Positions 46,323-57,418 are shown, counted from the first letter of the stretch. The stretch: DNA of 64,000 nucleotides from Deltaproteobacteria bacterium (GCA_018401435.1 JAGYJW010000001.1:1-64000); one strand, 5' to 3'. Numbers and translations: made by a program. The notes: a model not told the origin generated them from the letters alone.

Positions 46323-46347
46323 GTATCCGAAGGCCGCCGTTGGATAC
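46323..46347. promoter_or_regulatory. candidate operator, inverted repeat between divergent genes
   Basis: GTATCC (46323-46328) and GGATAC (46342-46347) form an inverted repeat with a 13-bp spacer, just upstream of the TIGR02147 start. A third half-site (GGATAC at about 46434) lies nearer the divergent lipoprotein gene. A binding site for the TIGR02147 product or another dimeric regulator is a guess from symmetry and position. Confidence 0.3.
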
Positions 46348-46507
46348 GGAGGCTGTGCACCCAAGAGCCCATTCCTGAAGCGACTTCGCGTATCTCTCGC
46401 TGAGAACGCTTCCCGAGGTCCAAGTGGCGTCGGGATACACTGCTGCCGTCCGTGGGGGGCATGATCCTCCTGCGGCCCAGCTCGGGACGCACTGCCCAGG
46501 TGAAACC

Positions 46508-46789
<282 letters not shown>

Positions 46790-47394
46790 AGGCTCGGGGT
46801 TGGAGCGCGGCGACGGGCCGCGCCCCAACCTCTCAGCCACGGGGGACCCTGTCTGTCCCAATGAGCCCGCCCTGCCTTGCCCGCCCTGCCTTGCCCGCTG
46901 TGGCCGCGCTCCCGAAGTCCAGCTCGACCCACCTGAAGACCCGCCCCACACGCCCATCCACAGCGAGCGGATCTGCGGCCTGGGTCGGGTGCGGGCCGGA
47001 GGCCTGGTCGCGGGATTCAGGCCCGCTCTCCACCTGGAGGGCCTGCCCCTCAGCCTGCTGGGAGAGCGGTCCTTTGGCCGGCGCAGCCTGGGCACCGACC
47101 AGAGACCTCTTGCGGCCGCCGCGTTAGAGGATCGGTTGATCCTTTGGAATGGCCCCTCGCTGCCTGCGAGGGCGCGCCGGTGTGGGCCGGATGGACCTGG
47201 GCGCCCGGCGCGAGGTGCCGCAGCGCAGCAGCCTGGGGGTCGAGATCAGCCCGGTGGCCGGCGTCGGCTTCTCGGCCTCCGGTCGGTTGCCCTTCGTGCC
47301 CGGCGGCCGCGGGGGCGACATCTTCGTCCCGACCCACGTCTGGTTCTGAGGCCGGATTAGGGGCAGACCCGCCCCCCACCGGTGTTGCAGACCC
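46790..47394 (+). other. 605-bp stretch without a confident gene; possible remnant of a barrel protein
   Basis: No long coding frame stands out. Two short pieces look protein-like: about 46980-47150 (GRVRAGGLVAGFRPALHLEG and LLGERSFGRRSLGTDQR) and, one frame away, 47150-47349 (GRMDLGARREVPQRSSLGVE ... FVPTHVWF), which ends with an aromatic residue before TGA 47347-47349 like an outer-membrane barrel. Joined by a frameshift they could be the end of a small outer-membrane protein. Otherwise the stretch holds only GC-rich sequence. Confidence 0.3.
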
Positions 47395-50300
47395 ATGCGC
47401 CGCGCCCTCCTCGCCCTGCTGCTGCTGCTGCTGTTCCTGGCCTTGGGCTATGGCGGGCGGAAGGCGATCAGGGCGGGAATGGGCACGCCGGCCGGCTGGA
47501 TCCGGGTGGCCCTGGTGGCCATCGCGGATGCCTGGCTGGTGCCCGATGTCGACATCGACGGCATCACCCTCGTGGACGCCAGCACCGTGCGGCTGGAGGG
47601 CCTGCGCCTGCACGCGGACGGGGTTGAGGTGCTGCACTGCGAGGGCGTCGTCGTGGCCTTTGGCCAGCTGCCCGAGAGGGGCAAGCCCCTGCGCATCGCC
47701 AGAATCGAGCTGGACCGGCCCGTGCTCACCCTGAAACGCCGGCCGGGCATGGCAGGCTGGCGGCCCATCGGCTTCGACCCCCTGCTTGAAGCCCGCTTGC
47801 TGCAGGCCCCCGACAGCCTCGCGCCCGAGCTGCGCCCCAGCGAGGTGCTGGACCTGCGGCTGCTCCAGATTCGCGATGGTGTGCTTGTCTTCGACGATGG
47901 GGCCTCCCCTCCCCTGCGGCTGGACGGCATCTCGATGGACCTCGCGGCCAGCCCCGCCATCGGGCCGGAAGGCCAGGAAGGACACCGGGCCGCCTTCAGC
48001 CTGGGCCAGCCCCCCGGTCTCAGCCTGAAGGCCGGCGGCTGGTTCGATCTGGACGAGCAGGTGCTCAGCCTGGACGAGGCGAGCATCACCCTGGACCTCT
48101 CCGATGCGGCCGCCGTGGCCCGGCTCACCCCGGGGGCCCGTGAGGCGGCCGAGCGCCTGGGCCTGCGGGGGCAGCTCCAGAGCCAGCTGACCGGCCACCT
48201 GGAGCTGAAGGCCTTTGAGCGCAGCAGCCTTCAGCTGGACGCCCTGGTCACGGGGCTGCGGGTGGAGCTGGGCGATCTGCGGCTGCCCATCGACGCGGGC
48301 GCCTTGAAGGCCCGCCTGCACGAGGGCCGGGTCACCCTGTCCGAAGCCCGGCTGCAGCTGCCCGGCGGCAGCGCGCGGCTGAGCCAGGGGGAGGTGGCCA
48401 TCGAGGGGCGAGAGTTCGCGCTGGCGGCCGATTGGGCGCTGGACCAGCTCCCGCTGCACGAGCTGATCGCCGGGGGCAGCTTGAATACCAGCGTGGCCAC
48501 GGGCAGCGGGCGCGTCTTCGTCTCCAGCCAGGATGCCGCGGTGGGGCTGACGGTCCAGGGCCTGGCGGTGGGCCCCCCCGGCGAGGCGCCGGCGCTGCAG
48601 CTGGCGCGCGGGCAGGTCTCCAACGCCCGCCTGGGTCTGTCGCCCCACCCCCTGAAGATCGGCGAGGTTGCTCTTCAGGGGCTCATTCTCGACCTGGTTC
48701 CCAGCCATGGCGGGCTGCGGGGCATACCCAGCCCCCGGCCAGATCCCCGCGTGTCGGTGCCAGACCCCACAGCCGCCTCTGCCCCCGCCTGGATGCGCCT
48801 GCTGCAGGTGCAGCGCGTCCTGGTGGAGGGCAGCACCCTGCGCCTGCCTGTCGGGGGAGGCAGCTTTGGCCTGGTGGGCCTGGGGGTGGAGCTGACGGGC
48901 TTTGGAGTCGAGGAGCAACCCACATTTTCGGCCAGCTTGAACCCAGGAGGCGGCACCCGGGGCAGCGCCAGCGGGCGCCTGGATCCGACGCGCCTGCGCC
49001 TGCACCTGGACCGCATCGGGGTGGCGGGGCCCCTGGGCAGCGCTGGCCTCTCGGGCCTCTTTCCGCCGGGCACCCGCGAGCTGGTGGCCAGCCTGCTGCC
49101 GGCCGGAGACCTGTCCGTCGAAGGCAGCGGGGCGGTGGGCCTGAATGGCGGCGGCCTGGCGCTGGGCCTGGACGCCCGCATCCGGGGGGGACGGGCGCGG
49201 CTGGTGGGCTTGAACCTGCCGGTGGATTCGGGCAAGGCGCGCTTCGACCTGGCAGGCGGCGACCTCGCCTTTGCGGGGGTGCACCTCGAAGGCGCCCAAG
49301 GCAGCCTGGATCTACCCGCCCTGGCGCTGGACGCCGGTGGTCGGCTGACTGGTGCCTGGGTGGCTTCGGGCCTCGACCTCAAGCAGCTGCGCAGCGACGG
49401 CGGCACGGCCCTGGGTGAAGGACGCCTGTCCTCCAGCGGAAAGCTGGCGGGCACGGTCTCCGGTGGGGATCTGCAGGGCCTGTCGGTGGTGGACGCCAGC
49501 CTGACGGTGGAGGGGGGTCCGCGGGGGCAGATGCGCTGGACCGCGATCAACCTCAACCTGGCGGCGGCGCCGGGCGGCCAGCGCCTGGACCTGCGGGTGG
49601 CCGGACCCGGCGGCGGCCAGCTCGACCTGTCGGGGTCGCTGCCCCCAGAGCGCGCGCTGTTGCGGGTGGACAGCTTGAGCTTGAGGGCGGCTGCGGCGGG
49701 AGAAGGCGCCGCCATCCTGCCCCTGGGACTGCGGTCCACCCTGGGCGCCCTGTCGGCGGGGGCCTTGCGAGCCCGGGCCAGCGGGGGCCTGCACCTGTCC
49801 GACCCGGTGGGCGCCTCCACCTTGTCGGGGGTGGTCGAGCTGGAGGACGGCGCCATGACCTGGGGCGACTGGCGGATCGGGGCGGTGGGCGCCACCCTGC
49901 CGTGGAAGCTGTCTGGGGGCGAGATCCGCGTGAATGAAGGCCGGGTGGATGTTCTTGGGTCATCGATCAGCCTGCCGTCGGCGCGCTGGTCGCTGGTGCA
50001 GGACCGGGGCGCCCTGGAGTGGGAGGCCGCGGATCTGCGCCTGGACCAGCTTCAGCCCGCGGGTGGATCGGCCCGGGCCATCGGCGGGCTGCTGCAGGGC
50101 CAAGGCACCGTGGACCTGGGCATGGACGAAGACGGGCTGCTGGTGCGAGAGGGCGCGGGTCGGGTGCAGGTGTCCCAAGGCCGCCTGCTGCCCCTGCCCC
50201 TCTTCTCTGCCCTCAGCGAGAAGGCGGGCGGTGACCGGGGTGCCGGGGACGACGCCTTGGAGCTGCGCTTTGCCCTCTCGCCCCGGGCCCTGCAGATCGC

Positions 50301-50655
50301 CGCCCTGGACCTCGATCTGGGGCCGGTGCGCTACCATGGGGTGGGCGAGATCCGCTACAGCGGTGGCCTGGACCTGGACTTTGACGCCCGGCGCGACCAC
50401 AAGGGGGTGGCCGACCTCGCCGCCCGCCTGGTGGCCTGGACGGTGGGGGGCAGCCTGGACGCGCCGCGGGTGCAGGCCCGGCCCATGGGGGTGGACACCC
50501 GCACCTTCTCCCAGAAGGGCGACCCCGGCGATGCCATGGACGATCTGAGCGATGAGCGCCTCGACGAGCTGGCCACCCCGGCCGACCGCGCGCCGGCAGC
50601 CAGGAAGCGGCCCGACCTGGACATCGACCTGGACGACTTCGACGGCTTTCAGTAG
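47395..50655 (+). CDS. AsmA/YhdP-like (DUF748-type) envelope protein
   Basis: 1086 residues. One N-terminal membrane anchor (ALLALLLLLLFLALGYG), then a very long, strand-rich periplasmic part with repeated beta motifs (VDIDGITLVDASTVRLEGLR; GLVGLGVELTGFGVEEQP; LSGVVELEDGAMTWGDW). The C-terminus (VRYHGVGEIRYSGGLDLDFDAR, ARLVAWTVGGSLDAPRV) is the AsmA/TamB-type ending, followed by an acidic tail. AsmA-like proteins form bridges carrying phospholipids to the outer membrane. The glycosyltransferase gene starts 39 bp downstream. Adjacent LPS-export genes agree with an outer-membrane biogenesis role. Confidence 0.82.
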   Translation: MRRALLALLLLLLFLALGYGGRKAIRAGMGTPAGWIRVALVAIADAWLVPDVDIDGITLVDASTVRLEGLRLHADGVEVLHCEGVVVAFGQLPERGKPLRIARIELDRPVLTLKRRPGMAGWRPIGFDPLLEARLLQAPDSLAPELRPSEVLDLRLLQIRDGVLVFDDGASPPLRLDGISMDLAASPAIGPEGQEGHRAAFSLGQPPGLSLKAGGWFDLDEQVLSLDEASITLDLSDAAAVARLTPGAREAAERLGLRGQLQSQLTGHLELKAFERSSLQLDALVTGLRVELGDLRLPIDAGALKARLHEGRVTLSEARLQLPGGSARLSQGEVAIEGREFALAADWALDQLPLHELIAGGSLNTSVATGSGRVFVSSQDAAVGLTVQGLAVGPPGEAPALQLARGQVSNARLGLSPHPLKIGEVALQGLILDLVPSHGGLRGIPSPRPDPRVSVPDPTAASAPAWMRLLQVQRVLVEGSTLRLPVGGGSFGLVGLGVELTGFGVEEQPTFSASLNPGGGTRGSASGRLDPTRLRLHLDRIGVAGPLGSAGLSGLFPPGTRELVASLLPAGDLSVEGSGAVGLNGGGLALGLDARIRGGRARLVGLNLPVDSGKARFDLAGGDLAFAGVHLEGAQGSLDLPALALDAGGRLTGAWVASGLDLKQLRSDGGTALGEGRLSSSGKLAGTVSGGDLQGLSVVDASLTVEGGPRGQMRWTAINLNLAAAPGGQRLDLRVAGPGGGQLDLSGSLPPERALLRVDSLSLRAAAAGEGAAILPLGLRSTLGALSAGALRARASGGLHLSDPVGASTLSGVVELEDGAMTWGDWRIGAVGATLPWKLSGGEIRVNEGRVDVLGSSISLPSARWSLVQDRGALEWEAADLRLDQLQPAGGSARAIGGLLQGQGTVDLGMDEDGLLVREGAGRVQVSQGRLLPLPLFSALSEKAGGDRGAGDDALELRFALSPRALQIAALDLDLGPVRYHGVGEIRYSGGLDLDFDARRDHKGVADLAARLVAWTVGGSLDAPRVQARPMGVDTRTFSQKGDPGDAMDDLSDERLDELATPADRAPAARKRPDLDIDLDDFDGFQ

Positions 50656-50694
50656 GCCTGCCGGTCTCGGGGCCTGCCGGGCTATGGCGCCCGG

Positions 50695-52019
50695 ATGCGC
50701 CGCAACACCCTGCTGCTGCTCCTGGTCCTGCTGGTCGTGACGGCCGGCCGGCTCTGGCTGTCGGGGCAGGTGGAGCTGTCCGAGGACGAGGCCTACTACT
50801 GGGTGTGGAGCCTGCATCCGGCCCTGGGCTACCTGGACCACCCGCCGGGTATTGCCGCTCTGATTTGGCTTGGAACGCTTGTTTTCGGCGATACCGAGGT
50901 CGGTGTGCGCCTGCTCTCGGTGCTGCTGGGAACCGTCACCGTGGGCCTGGGCCTCAGCCTGGTGGACCGCCACCGCAGCACCCTGGCCCTGGCCCTGCTG
51001 TCCATGCCGCTGCTGTCCCTGGGCGGCTTGTTGGCCACCCCGGATGTGCCCCTGGTGGCCTGTTGGGCCCTGGGGCTGTGGGCGGCGGCAACGGAGCGCT
51101 GGTGGCTGCTGGGCCTCGCAGCGGGTCTGGCCATGCTCAGCAAATACACGGGCCTGCTGCTGCTGCCCCTGGTGCTGGCGGCCCGACCGGCGGATCTGAA
51201 GACCCGGGGCCCCTGGCTGGCGGCTGCCCTGGCCTTGCTGCTCTACCTGCCCAACGCGCTGTGGAACCTCGCCCACGACGGGCTGTCCTGGCGCTTTCAG
51301 CTCGACCATGTGGCCGAAGGCGGCTCGGGCCTGGAGCTGCTGCTGGCCCAGGTCGGGCTGGCGGGGCCGCTGCTCTTTGTCGGGCTGGTCCTGGGCTGGA
51401 CGGTGGGGCTGAAGGGCGACCGGGTCGCGCGGCTGTGTTGGACCACCAGCCTGCCCTTGCTGCTCTTGGCGGTGCTGTCGGGAGGAGAGGCGAACTGGGC
51501 CGCCCCCGCCTTGTTTTCGGCGACGGTGGGTCTGGCGCGCTCCGCAGCGACCCGCCCCAGATTCGCGCGCGTGATGGCGGCGGGGGCCGGCGTGAACCTG
51601 CTGCTGTCGGGGGCCTTGCTGCTGCAGCTGCTGCACCCCATCGCCGACCTGCCCATCGACCCCCGCGACCGGCTGTCGGGCGGGCGCACCCTGGGTCAGA
51701 GCGTGGCGGCCTGGGGTGAGGCCTCGGTGTGGACCGCGCGCTACCAAGAGGCCGCCCTCATCCACTTCTACGGTGGGGTGGAGGCCCGGGCCTGGCCGGG
51801 GCTGGGGCGGCCCGACCAATATGACCTCTGGGAGAGCCCCTTGCCCGAGCGGGGGCTCTTTGTGCGGGTGTGGCGGGCCAATGCCCGGTTGGCCCTGGAC
51901 GACCTCGGCTATGAGCGCGGGGCGCCCAATATCGTATCGGCGGCCGTCTCCACCACCGACCCACCGGCCACCGCCCGGTGGCCCGCTGGCAGGTCTACGA
52001 GTTCTGGACACCCCGGTGA
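50695..52019 (+). CDS. GT39/ArnT-like membrane glycosyltransferase, frameshifted near the end
   Basis: About 440 residues. First loop SEDEAYYWVWSLHPALGYLDHPPG carries the acidic pair and the HPPG motif of PMT_2/ArnT-type enzymes, which use polyprenyl-phosphate sugars at the periplasmic face. About ten membrane segments follow (LVACWALGLWAAATERWWLLG; LSKYTGLLLLPLVL) and a soluble C-terminal part. Near 51965 the frame shifts; the last codons then read ARWQVYEFWTPR with stop at 52017-52019. That stop overlaps the GTG start of the ABC transporter in a GTGA box, confirming the reconstructed end. May modify lipid A or another envelope glycan. Confidence 0.82.
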
Positions 52020-53728
52020 ATGCCACCGCCCGCCGCCTGCTGGGGGAGTTTCGGCCCCACGCCCCCGCCCTGGCCCTGGCCCTGCTGCTCCTGGCCTTGC
52101 ATTCGGCGGTGCCGGCCGCCCTGGTGCTGTTGATCGAGCGCATCCTCGACGATGTGTTGATCGCCCGGAATGAAGCGCTGTTGCGAATTGTCGGGCCGGC
52201 AGTCGTCCTGCTCTATGGGGCCAATGGCGCCCTGGGACTGGCCCGGGGCCTGCTCACCCGGCGGGTGTCCTGGCAGGTGATCAGCAGCCTGCGCAGCCGG
52301 CTCTTTGCGTCCTTGTTGCGGCAGGATGTGGGCTTTCACCAGCGGGCGAGCCCAGGCGCCCTGGTGTCCCGGCTCACCCAGGATGTCGAGAATGTGCAGT
52401 ATGGCGTGAGCGCCGTGGTGACGGCCATTCAGAAGCCGCTGACCCTGGTGGGCCTGGTGGTGGCGGCGGCGTCGATGAACCCGCGCCTGACCCTGGTGGC
52501 GGTGCTGGCATTGCCCCTGGTGGCCTGGCCCATCCGCGCCTTTGGCCGGCGCTTGCGGGCCCGCACGGCCGAGGGCCTGGACAGTCTTGCCGCGCTGAGC
52601 GGTCTGGCCACCGAGAGCCTGGGCGGCATCCGCAGCCTGCAGCGGGACGGGGCCGAGACCTGGCGGCAGCGGGCCTTTGACGCCGAAAACCAGCGCCAGG
52701 AGCAGCTGCGTTTGCAGGCGATCCTGGCCCGGCTGCTGCCCAGCCCCGTGGTGGAGCTGATCGCAGCCCTGGGCGTGGCCGCGGTCATCTATGTGGGCGG
52801 GCAGCAGGTCTTTGCCGGAGAGTTGGAGCCCGGCGCCTTGATCGCCTTTCTGGTGGCCCTGGGGCTGCTCAACGCCCCCCTCAAGGGCCTCAGCGAGATC
52901 CAAAGCCTCAGCCAGCGCGCCATCGCAGGGGCCGAGGCCGTCTATGCCGTGCTGGACCGGCCTTCGGCCTTGCCCGACACCGGCAGCCGGGTGCTGGATG
53001 TCCCCCACGCCGCCCTCGAATTTCGGGGTGTGCACTTCTCCTATGGCGATGAAGATGTGCTCTGCGGGCTCGATCTCACGGTAGAGCCGGGCCGGGTGGT
53101 GGCCCTGGTGGGCGCCTCGGGGGCCGGCAAGAGCACGGCCGCCAACCTGGCCTGCCGGCTCCTCGACCCCACGGCTGGATCGGTGCGCCTGGGGGGCTTC
53201 GATCTGCGGGACTGCACGCTCTCGTCCGTGCGCCGGCACATCGCCGTGGTGGCGCAGGAGCCCTTCCTCTTCGACGACACGGTGGCCGCCAACATCAGCC
53301 TGGGGCGCCCCGAGGTGAGCCGGGTCGACATCGAGGCCGCCGCCAAGGTGGCCAACGCCCACGCCTTCATCGCGGCCCTGCCCCAGGGCTATGACACCCC
53401 GGTGAATGGGCAGGGGCTGCGGCTTTCCGGGGGCCAGCGCCAGCGCATCTGCATCGCCCGGGCGGTGCTGCGCGACGCCCCGGTGCTGGTCTTGGACGAG
53501 GCCACCAGCGCCTTGGACGCCGAGAGCGAGCACCTGGTGCAAGAGGCCCTGGACCGCCTGGGCCGGGACCGCGCGGTGCTGGCCATCGCCCACCGCCTGT
53601 CCACCATTCGCGGGGCCGACGAGATCCTGGTCCTGGACCAGGGCCGGGTGGTGGAGCGGGGCCAACACGCCGACCTGATGGCCCGCGGCGGCGTCTATGC
53701 CGCCTTGGTGGGGCGACAGGGGGGCTGA
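52016..53728 (+). CDS. MsbA-like ABC exporter (lipid A flippase type)
   Basis: 570 residues; start GTG 52016 in the GTGA overlap. N-terminal ABC exporter membrane domain with six segments (about 1-310), including HQRASPGALVSRLTQDVENVQ and SLQRDGAETW. ATPase domain: Walker A GASGAGKST (about 366-374), Q-loop VAQEPFLFDD, signature LSGGQRQR (about 469), Walker B VLVLDEATSALD and switch His in IAHRLSTI. Sequence type and neighbourhood fit MsbA, which moves lipid A-core to the outer leaflet of the inner membrane. As a fused half-transporter it would act as a homodimer. Confidence 0.88.
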   Translation: MNATARRLLGEFRPHAPALALALLLLALHSAVPAALVLLIERILDDVLIARNEALLRIVGPAVVLLYGANGALGLARGLLTRRVSWQVISSLRSRLFASLLRQDVGFHQRASPGALVSRLTQDVENVQYGVSAVVTAIQKPLTLVGLVVAAASMNPRLTLVAVLALPLVAWPIRAFGRRLRARTAEGLDSLAALSGLATESLGGIRSLQRDGAETWRQRAFDAENQRQEQLRLQAILARLLPSPVVELIAALGVAAVIYVGGQQVFAGELEPGALIAFLVALGLLNAPLKGLSEIQSLSQRAIAGAEAVYAVLDRPSALPDTGSRVLDVPHAALEFRGVHFSYGDEDVLCGLDLTVEPGRVVALVGASGAGKSTAANLACRLLDPTAGSVRLGGFDLRDCTLSSVRRHIAVVAQEPFLFDDTVAANISLGRPEVSRVDIEAAAKVANAHAFIAALPQGYDTPVNGQGLRLSGGQRQRICIARAVLRDAPVLVLDEATSALDAESEHLVQEALDRLGRDRAVLAIAHRLSTIRGADEILVLDQGRVVERGQHADLMARGGVYAALVGRQGG

Positions 53729-53738
53729 GTCAAGCGAC

Positions 53739-53765
53739 GATGCCGCCCGGGGAGGGGGCGGCATC
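53739..53765. terminator. bidirectional terminator hairpin
   Basis: GATGCCGCCC (53739-53748) and GGGCGGCATC (53756-53765) form a perfect 10-bp stem with a 7-nt loop exactly between the convergent msbA-like and coiled-coil genes. No T-run, but stem strength and position favour a transcription stop. Confidence 0.6.
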
Positions 53766-53776
53766 GAGGGGGCGGG

Positions 53777-56733
53777 TCAGGGCGTGGTGGCGGGGGCCTC
53801 GGCCTTCTTCTTGTCCGGATCGTCGTCGAAGGACACGTTGCCGGTGAAGAGCTTCTTGAGGGTGTCGAAGGGGGCGCCCGACACCTTGCGCTTCACCACC
53901 TCGGTCCAGAGCATGCCGCGCTGGGCGGTGCTCAGGCGGTTGAGGCCGGGCATGGTCCGACAGAAGCTCTGGAAGCTATTCCAGGAGCCCGCGCGGCCAT
54001 TGGGCGGGAAGAGCAGGGCGGTGAAGCGGTTGCCCGCGTTCTTGACCATGGCCCGCGAGCCGATGAAGGCAAAGGCCGAGCCCAAGGCGCCCGAGATGAG
54101 GAACTCGCCCCAGCTCCAGCCCTCGTTGAAGAAGCCGATGTCGGTGAGCTGGTCCACCAGGCTGCCGCTCCAGGCGCCCACGACGCCGCCCAGCAGGCCC
54201 CCGATGCCCAGGGACGCAGCGCCCGCCGCGGCCCCCACCAGGCCCGCCTGGGTGAGCTGGAGGAGGTAGTCGCCCAGCCCCTTCTCGCTGAACTGGTTGG
54301 ACCAGGTGAGCAGGGACTTGGTGGCGTCACCGGCGAGCTTGCCCATGACGCCGGCCGCGAAGCCGGCCACCGCGCCCGCGAGCAGCAGGACCAGGATGCC
54401 GCCGCTGCCCACGGTGGCGATGACCAGGGCCGCCACGACGACAAAGACGACGATGCCCACGACCACGGCGGCGAGCACGCTGGCCACGCTGGCGATGGCA
54501 TTCCAGACCTTGCCCAGCAGGCCCTGCTCCTTGATCTCGGCGGCGGCCTTTTCGGCGGCCGAGCGGACCTCGCCCTGGACCTTGCCCACGGCGCTGTCCA
54601 TCTCGGCCACGGTGGCCTGCCGCGAGGCGTCCACATCGGCCATGGCCTGGCGCTTGACCTCGTCCACCGTGCCCTGGGCGCCGCTGGCGGCCTGCTGGGC
54701 GCTGCTGATGGCACCCTGGGCCAGCTGACCCATGCCCTCGCCGGCCGCGGTGGCCAGCTGGTTGAGCCCGTCGCGCTGGGCCGCGCCCTGGTCGCGGATG
54801 GAGGCTGCGGCCTGGCCGGCGGCCTGGCTGGCGGAGGCGAGCAGGCTGGCGACGCTCTGCTGCAGGCCAGACTGGGCGCTGCCGACCGCGATGTCCATCT
54901 GGGCGATGCCATCGGCCATGGCCTGGTTCAAGGAGGCGGTGGCCTGGGCCTCCATCTCATCGAGTTCGGCCGTGGCGGTGTCCAGCACGAGCTGGGCGTC
55001 GGCCTCGATGGGCGGGTTGTCGATCTGCAGCTCGGACTGAAGGCCCTGCAAGGCCACAGCGTGGTTGGCGGCAAGCTGGCTGGCCGAGGTCACCAGCTGC
55101 TGGCCCAGGGCCACGCCGGACTGCTGCACCTGGGCGATGGCGCGGGCGCGGCCGGCTTCGATCTCGGCCAGGGAGCTGGACTCCTGGGTGCCGAGGCTGG
55201 CCTGGGCTTCAGAGCCGGCGCTGCGGAGGTGGGCGCGGGCCGTCTCGGCGTTGGCCTGGGCGTCGCCGCGGGCGCGGTCGGCGGCGGCGCGCAGCCCTTG
55301 TTCCGCCTGCATCCTGGCGTCGGTCAGGCCCTGGGTGATGGGCTGCACGGCCTGGCTGACCAGTCCGGCGATGGAGCCGCTGCCCCCGGCCAGCTGGTCG
55401 GCGGCTGCGCGGGCCTTGGCCCGGATGTCTTCGGCGATTTCTGTCCGACCTCGGCGGCGGCCTGGCGGCGGGCCTCGTTGCGCTTGGCCTCGATGCCGTC
55501 GCCACCCCGCCAGCCGGCGGCCAGGCCATTGGCGGCGCTGAGGGCCTGCTGGGCGCGGGTCTCGCCGTCTTGCCGGATGGCGGCCACCCGGCCGCTCCAC
55601 TCGCCCTGGAAGGCGGCCGCGCCCGCGGCCTGGATCTGCTGCACCTGGGCCTGGGCCGCCTGGAAGCCGGCGTTGACCTCGGCGGTGCGGGTGCCCAGGG
55701 CGCCATCGATGCTGCCGATGGCCGCCTGAAGCCCGCCATCTACCTGGGCGATGGCCTCGTCCACGCTGGCCTGGATCTGCCCGCGAAGCTCGCCAAAGCG
55801 GGCCCGCACCTGGCCGGCGGCCTGGTCGAAGGAGGCGTTGAGGGTGGCCACCCGGGCCTGGACGGCGGCGTCCACCTGGCCCTGCAGGCCCTGGGCGTGG
55901 CTGAGCACACGCTCCTGGCTGGCGGTGGCATAGCTGGCCAGGCCGCCAAAGGACTGGCGCGCGAAGCTGGCCTGCTGTTCGGGGCTGGAGCCCATGCAGA
56001 GCTGCCAGACGTCGTTGACGAAGGGATCGTGGGCCGCGACGGGGGTGCCGATGGCCGGGGTCGCGATGGGCCCGCCGGCCTGCTGGGCGCCGCCGGGCGG
56101 GGGGCGATGGGGCCGCCGCCGGCGGGGCCGCGCCACTGGCAGCGGGATCGGCGGGGCATCGGCCACAGGATCGGCGGCAGCATCGGCGGCAGGGTCGGCG
56201 GCCGGCTCCGCGGCGTCGGGGTCGGCGGGAGGCTCCTCGCCCTCGTCGGCCTTGACCTCCTCCTCCTGCAGCTCGGGGCCGATCTCGGCCTCTTCTTCGG
56301 CCTCTTCGGCGACCAGGTCCTGGCCGTCCAGGCCCAGCGCCTGCTCTTCTTCCTGCTTTGCGGTCTCGGTTTCCAGCCCGGCCACATCCTCGGACTGGCC
56401 GGCGTCCTGCACGACGTCTACCTCGGGCAGCGCCGCTTGTTCCTGGGACTGCGGGCCTTCTTGGGTGGGGTCCTGGTCGCGGTCTGGGCTCTTGGCCAGC
56501 TCGATGGCCTGCAGGGCGGGATCCTGGGTGGGGCTGAGGCCGATCTCGCCGCCCTGGACCTGCTCCTGCTTCTGCTCGGGGACCTCTTCCTGCGCGTTGG
56601 AGGCGCCTCCGGCGAGGACCTCGAGGGCGGCGGCATTGCCCCGGCGCTGCAGGTTGGGTGCGGGCGTGGGGCGGGCCTGCGTGGGCGCCGCCTGCTGGAC
56701 CACCGGTGCTGCCTGCTTCGCCGTCGCCTTCAT
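53777..56733 (-). CDS. large coiled-coil protein with hydrophobic C-terminal region, frameshifted
   Basis: About 985 residues from ATG 56733. Residues about 1-250 are a disordered Gln/Glu/Pro/Ala-rich region (no signal peptide). A long Ala/Gln/Glu helical array follows, reading in one frame to about 55440 (QASFARQSFGGLASYATASQ; QVRARFGELRGQIQASVDEA) and one base over from there (AEIEAGRARAIAQVQQSGVA; ATAGEGMGQLAQGAISSAQQ). Near the C-terminus come several glycine-rich hydrophobic segments (VASVLAAVVVGIVVFVVVAA; GGILVLLLAGAVAGFAAG). The plan resembles large effector or eCIS/tail-associated proteins with membrane-active ends, but no known toxin motif is present. Divergent from the 200-residue protein at 56812. 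Confidence 0.65.
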
Positions 56734-56811
56734 CGTCGTCTCCACCCACGGTGGTTCGGCCACCATCGATCCGACGCGGCCCTGCACTCCAGAAGAGCTT
56801 ATCATGCCGCC

Positions 56812-57414
56812 ATGAGCAATATCGAACCGGTAGCAACGCCGCTGATCTCGTCTCGCCGCATCCTGCTGCAAGGCGGCAGCTTCGAGTATCTTGCAGCCAA
56901 ATTGACCGCTTACGAAGCCCTGGATGACCCGGGCGAACGCAGCTTCACCCTGACCGTTCGGGGGCCCACGCCCGAGGGCTGGCTGCAGGTGGATGTTCCG
57001 GCGGATCTGCCGCTCTACCACTTCCACAACCTGGCCTTGTGGCTGCTGGGCCTCAACGGCGAAGAGGCCGTGCCCGAAAGGCTTCTGATCGTGGTGGATG
57101 GTCCTGGCGGCTACTGGCTGAAGCCCTGCGGGGTCCAGGGGGGAGAGAGCGTGCTGCATGGCAGCCACGACGATCTTCGGCCCTATGTCTACGATCTGGC
57201 TGGCGGAGTCGAATCCCAGGACCCCCGGCTGGCGGCCACGCCCATGTCGGTGTCCTTGGCCTTGATGACCCAGCAGGTGCCCCTGTCCCTGCACCAGCCC
57301 GCCCGCGCACCCGCGCCGGGGGGCAGCTTGGAGTTCCGCCCCTTCATCCTGGACAAGCCGGGTGCCAGCCCCCTGATGATGAAGGTCCTTCAGTGGGTCT
57401 TTGGCAAGAGCTGA
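56812..57414 (+). CDS. protein of unknown function beside coiled-coil gene
   Basis: 200 residues, soluble, no signal. Contains strand-turn patterns (FTLTVRGPTPEGWLQVDVPA, RLLIVVDGPGGYWLKPCGV) and helical LPLYHFHNLALWLLGL. No family is recognised. It is divergent from the large coiled-coil gene with 78 bp between the starts, and 4 bp ahead of the alkyltransferase-like gene, so it might be an immunity- or chaperone-like partner of the coiled-coil protein; that is only inferred from the arrangement. Confidence 0.6.
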   Translation: MSNIEPVATPLISSRRILLQGGSFEYLAAKLTAYEALDDPGERSFTLTVRGPTPEGWLQVDVPADLPLYHFHNLALWLLGLNGEEAVPERLLIVVDGPGGYWLKPCGVQGGESVLHGSHDDLRPYVYDLAGGVESQDPRLAATPMSVSLALMTQQVPLSLHQPARAPAPGGSLEFRPFILDKPGASPLMMKVLQWVFGKS

Positions 57415-57418
57415 GACG

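Noticed and set aside
47050..49299. 749-codon reverse open frame and other long reverse frames over 47.0-52.1 kb
   Set aside because: Antisense of the AsmA-like and glycosyltransferase genes, Gln/Ala/Gly/His-rich and without motifs; typical of G+C-rich DNA.
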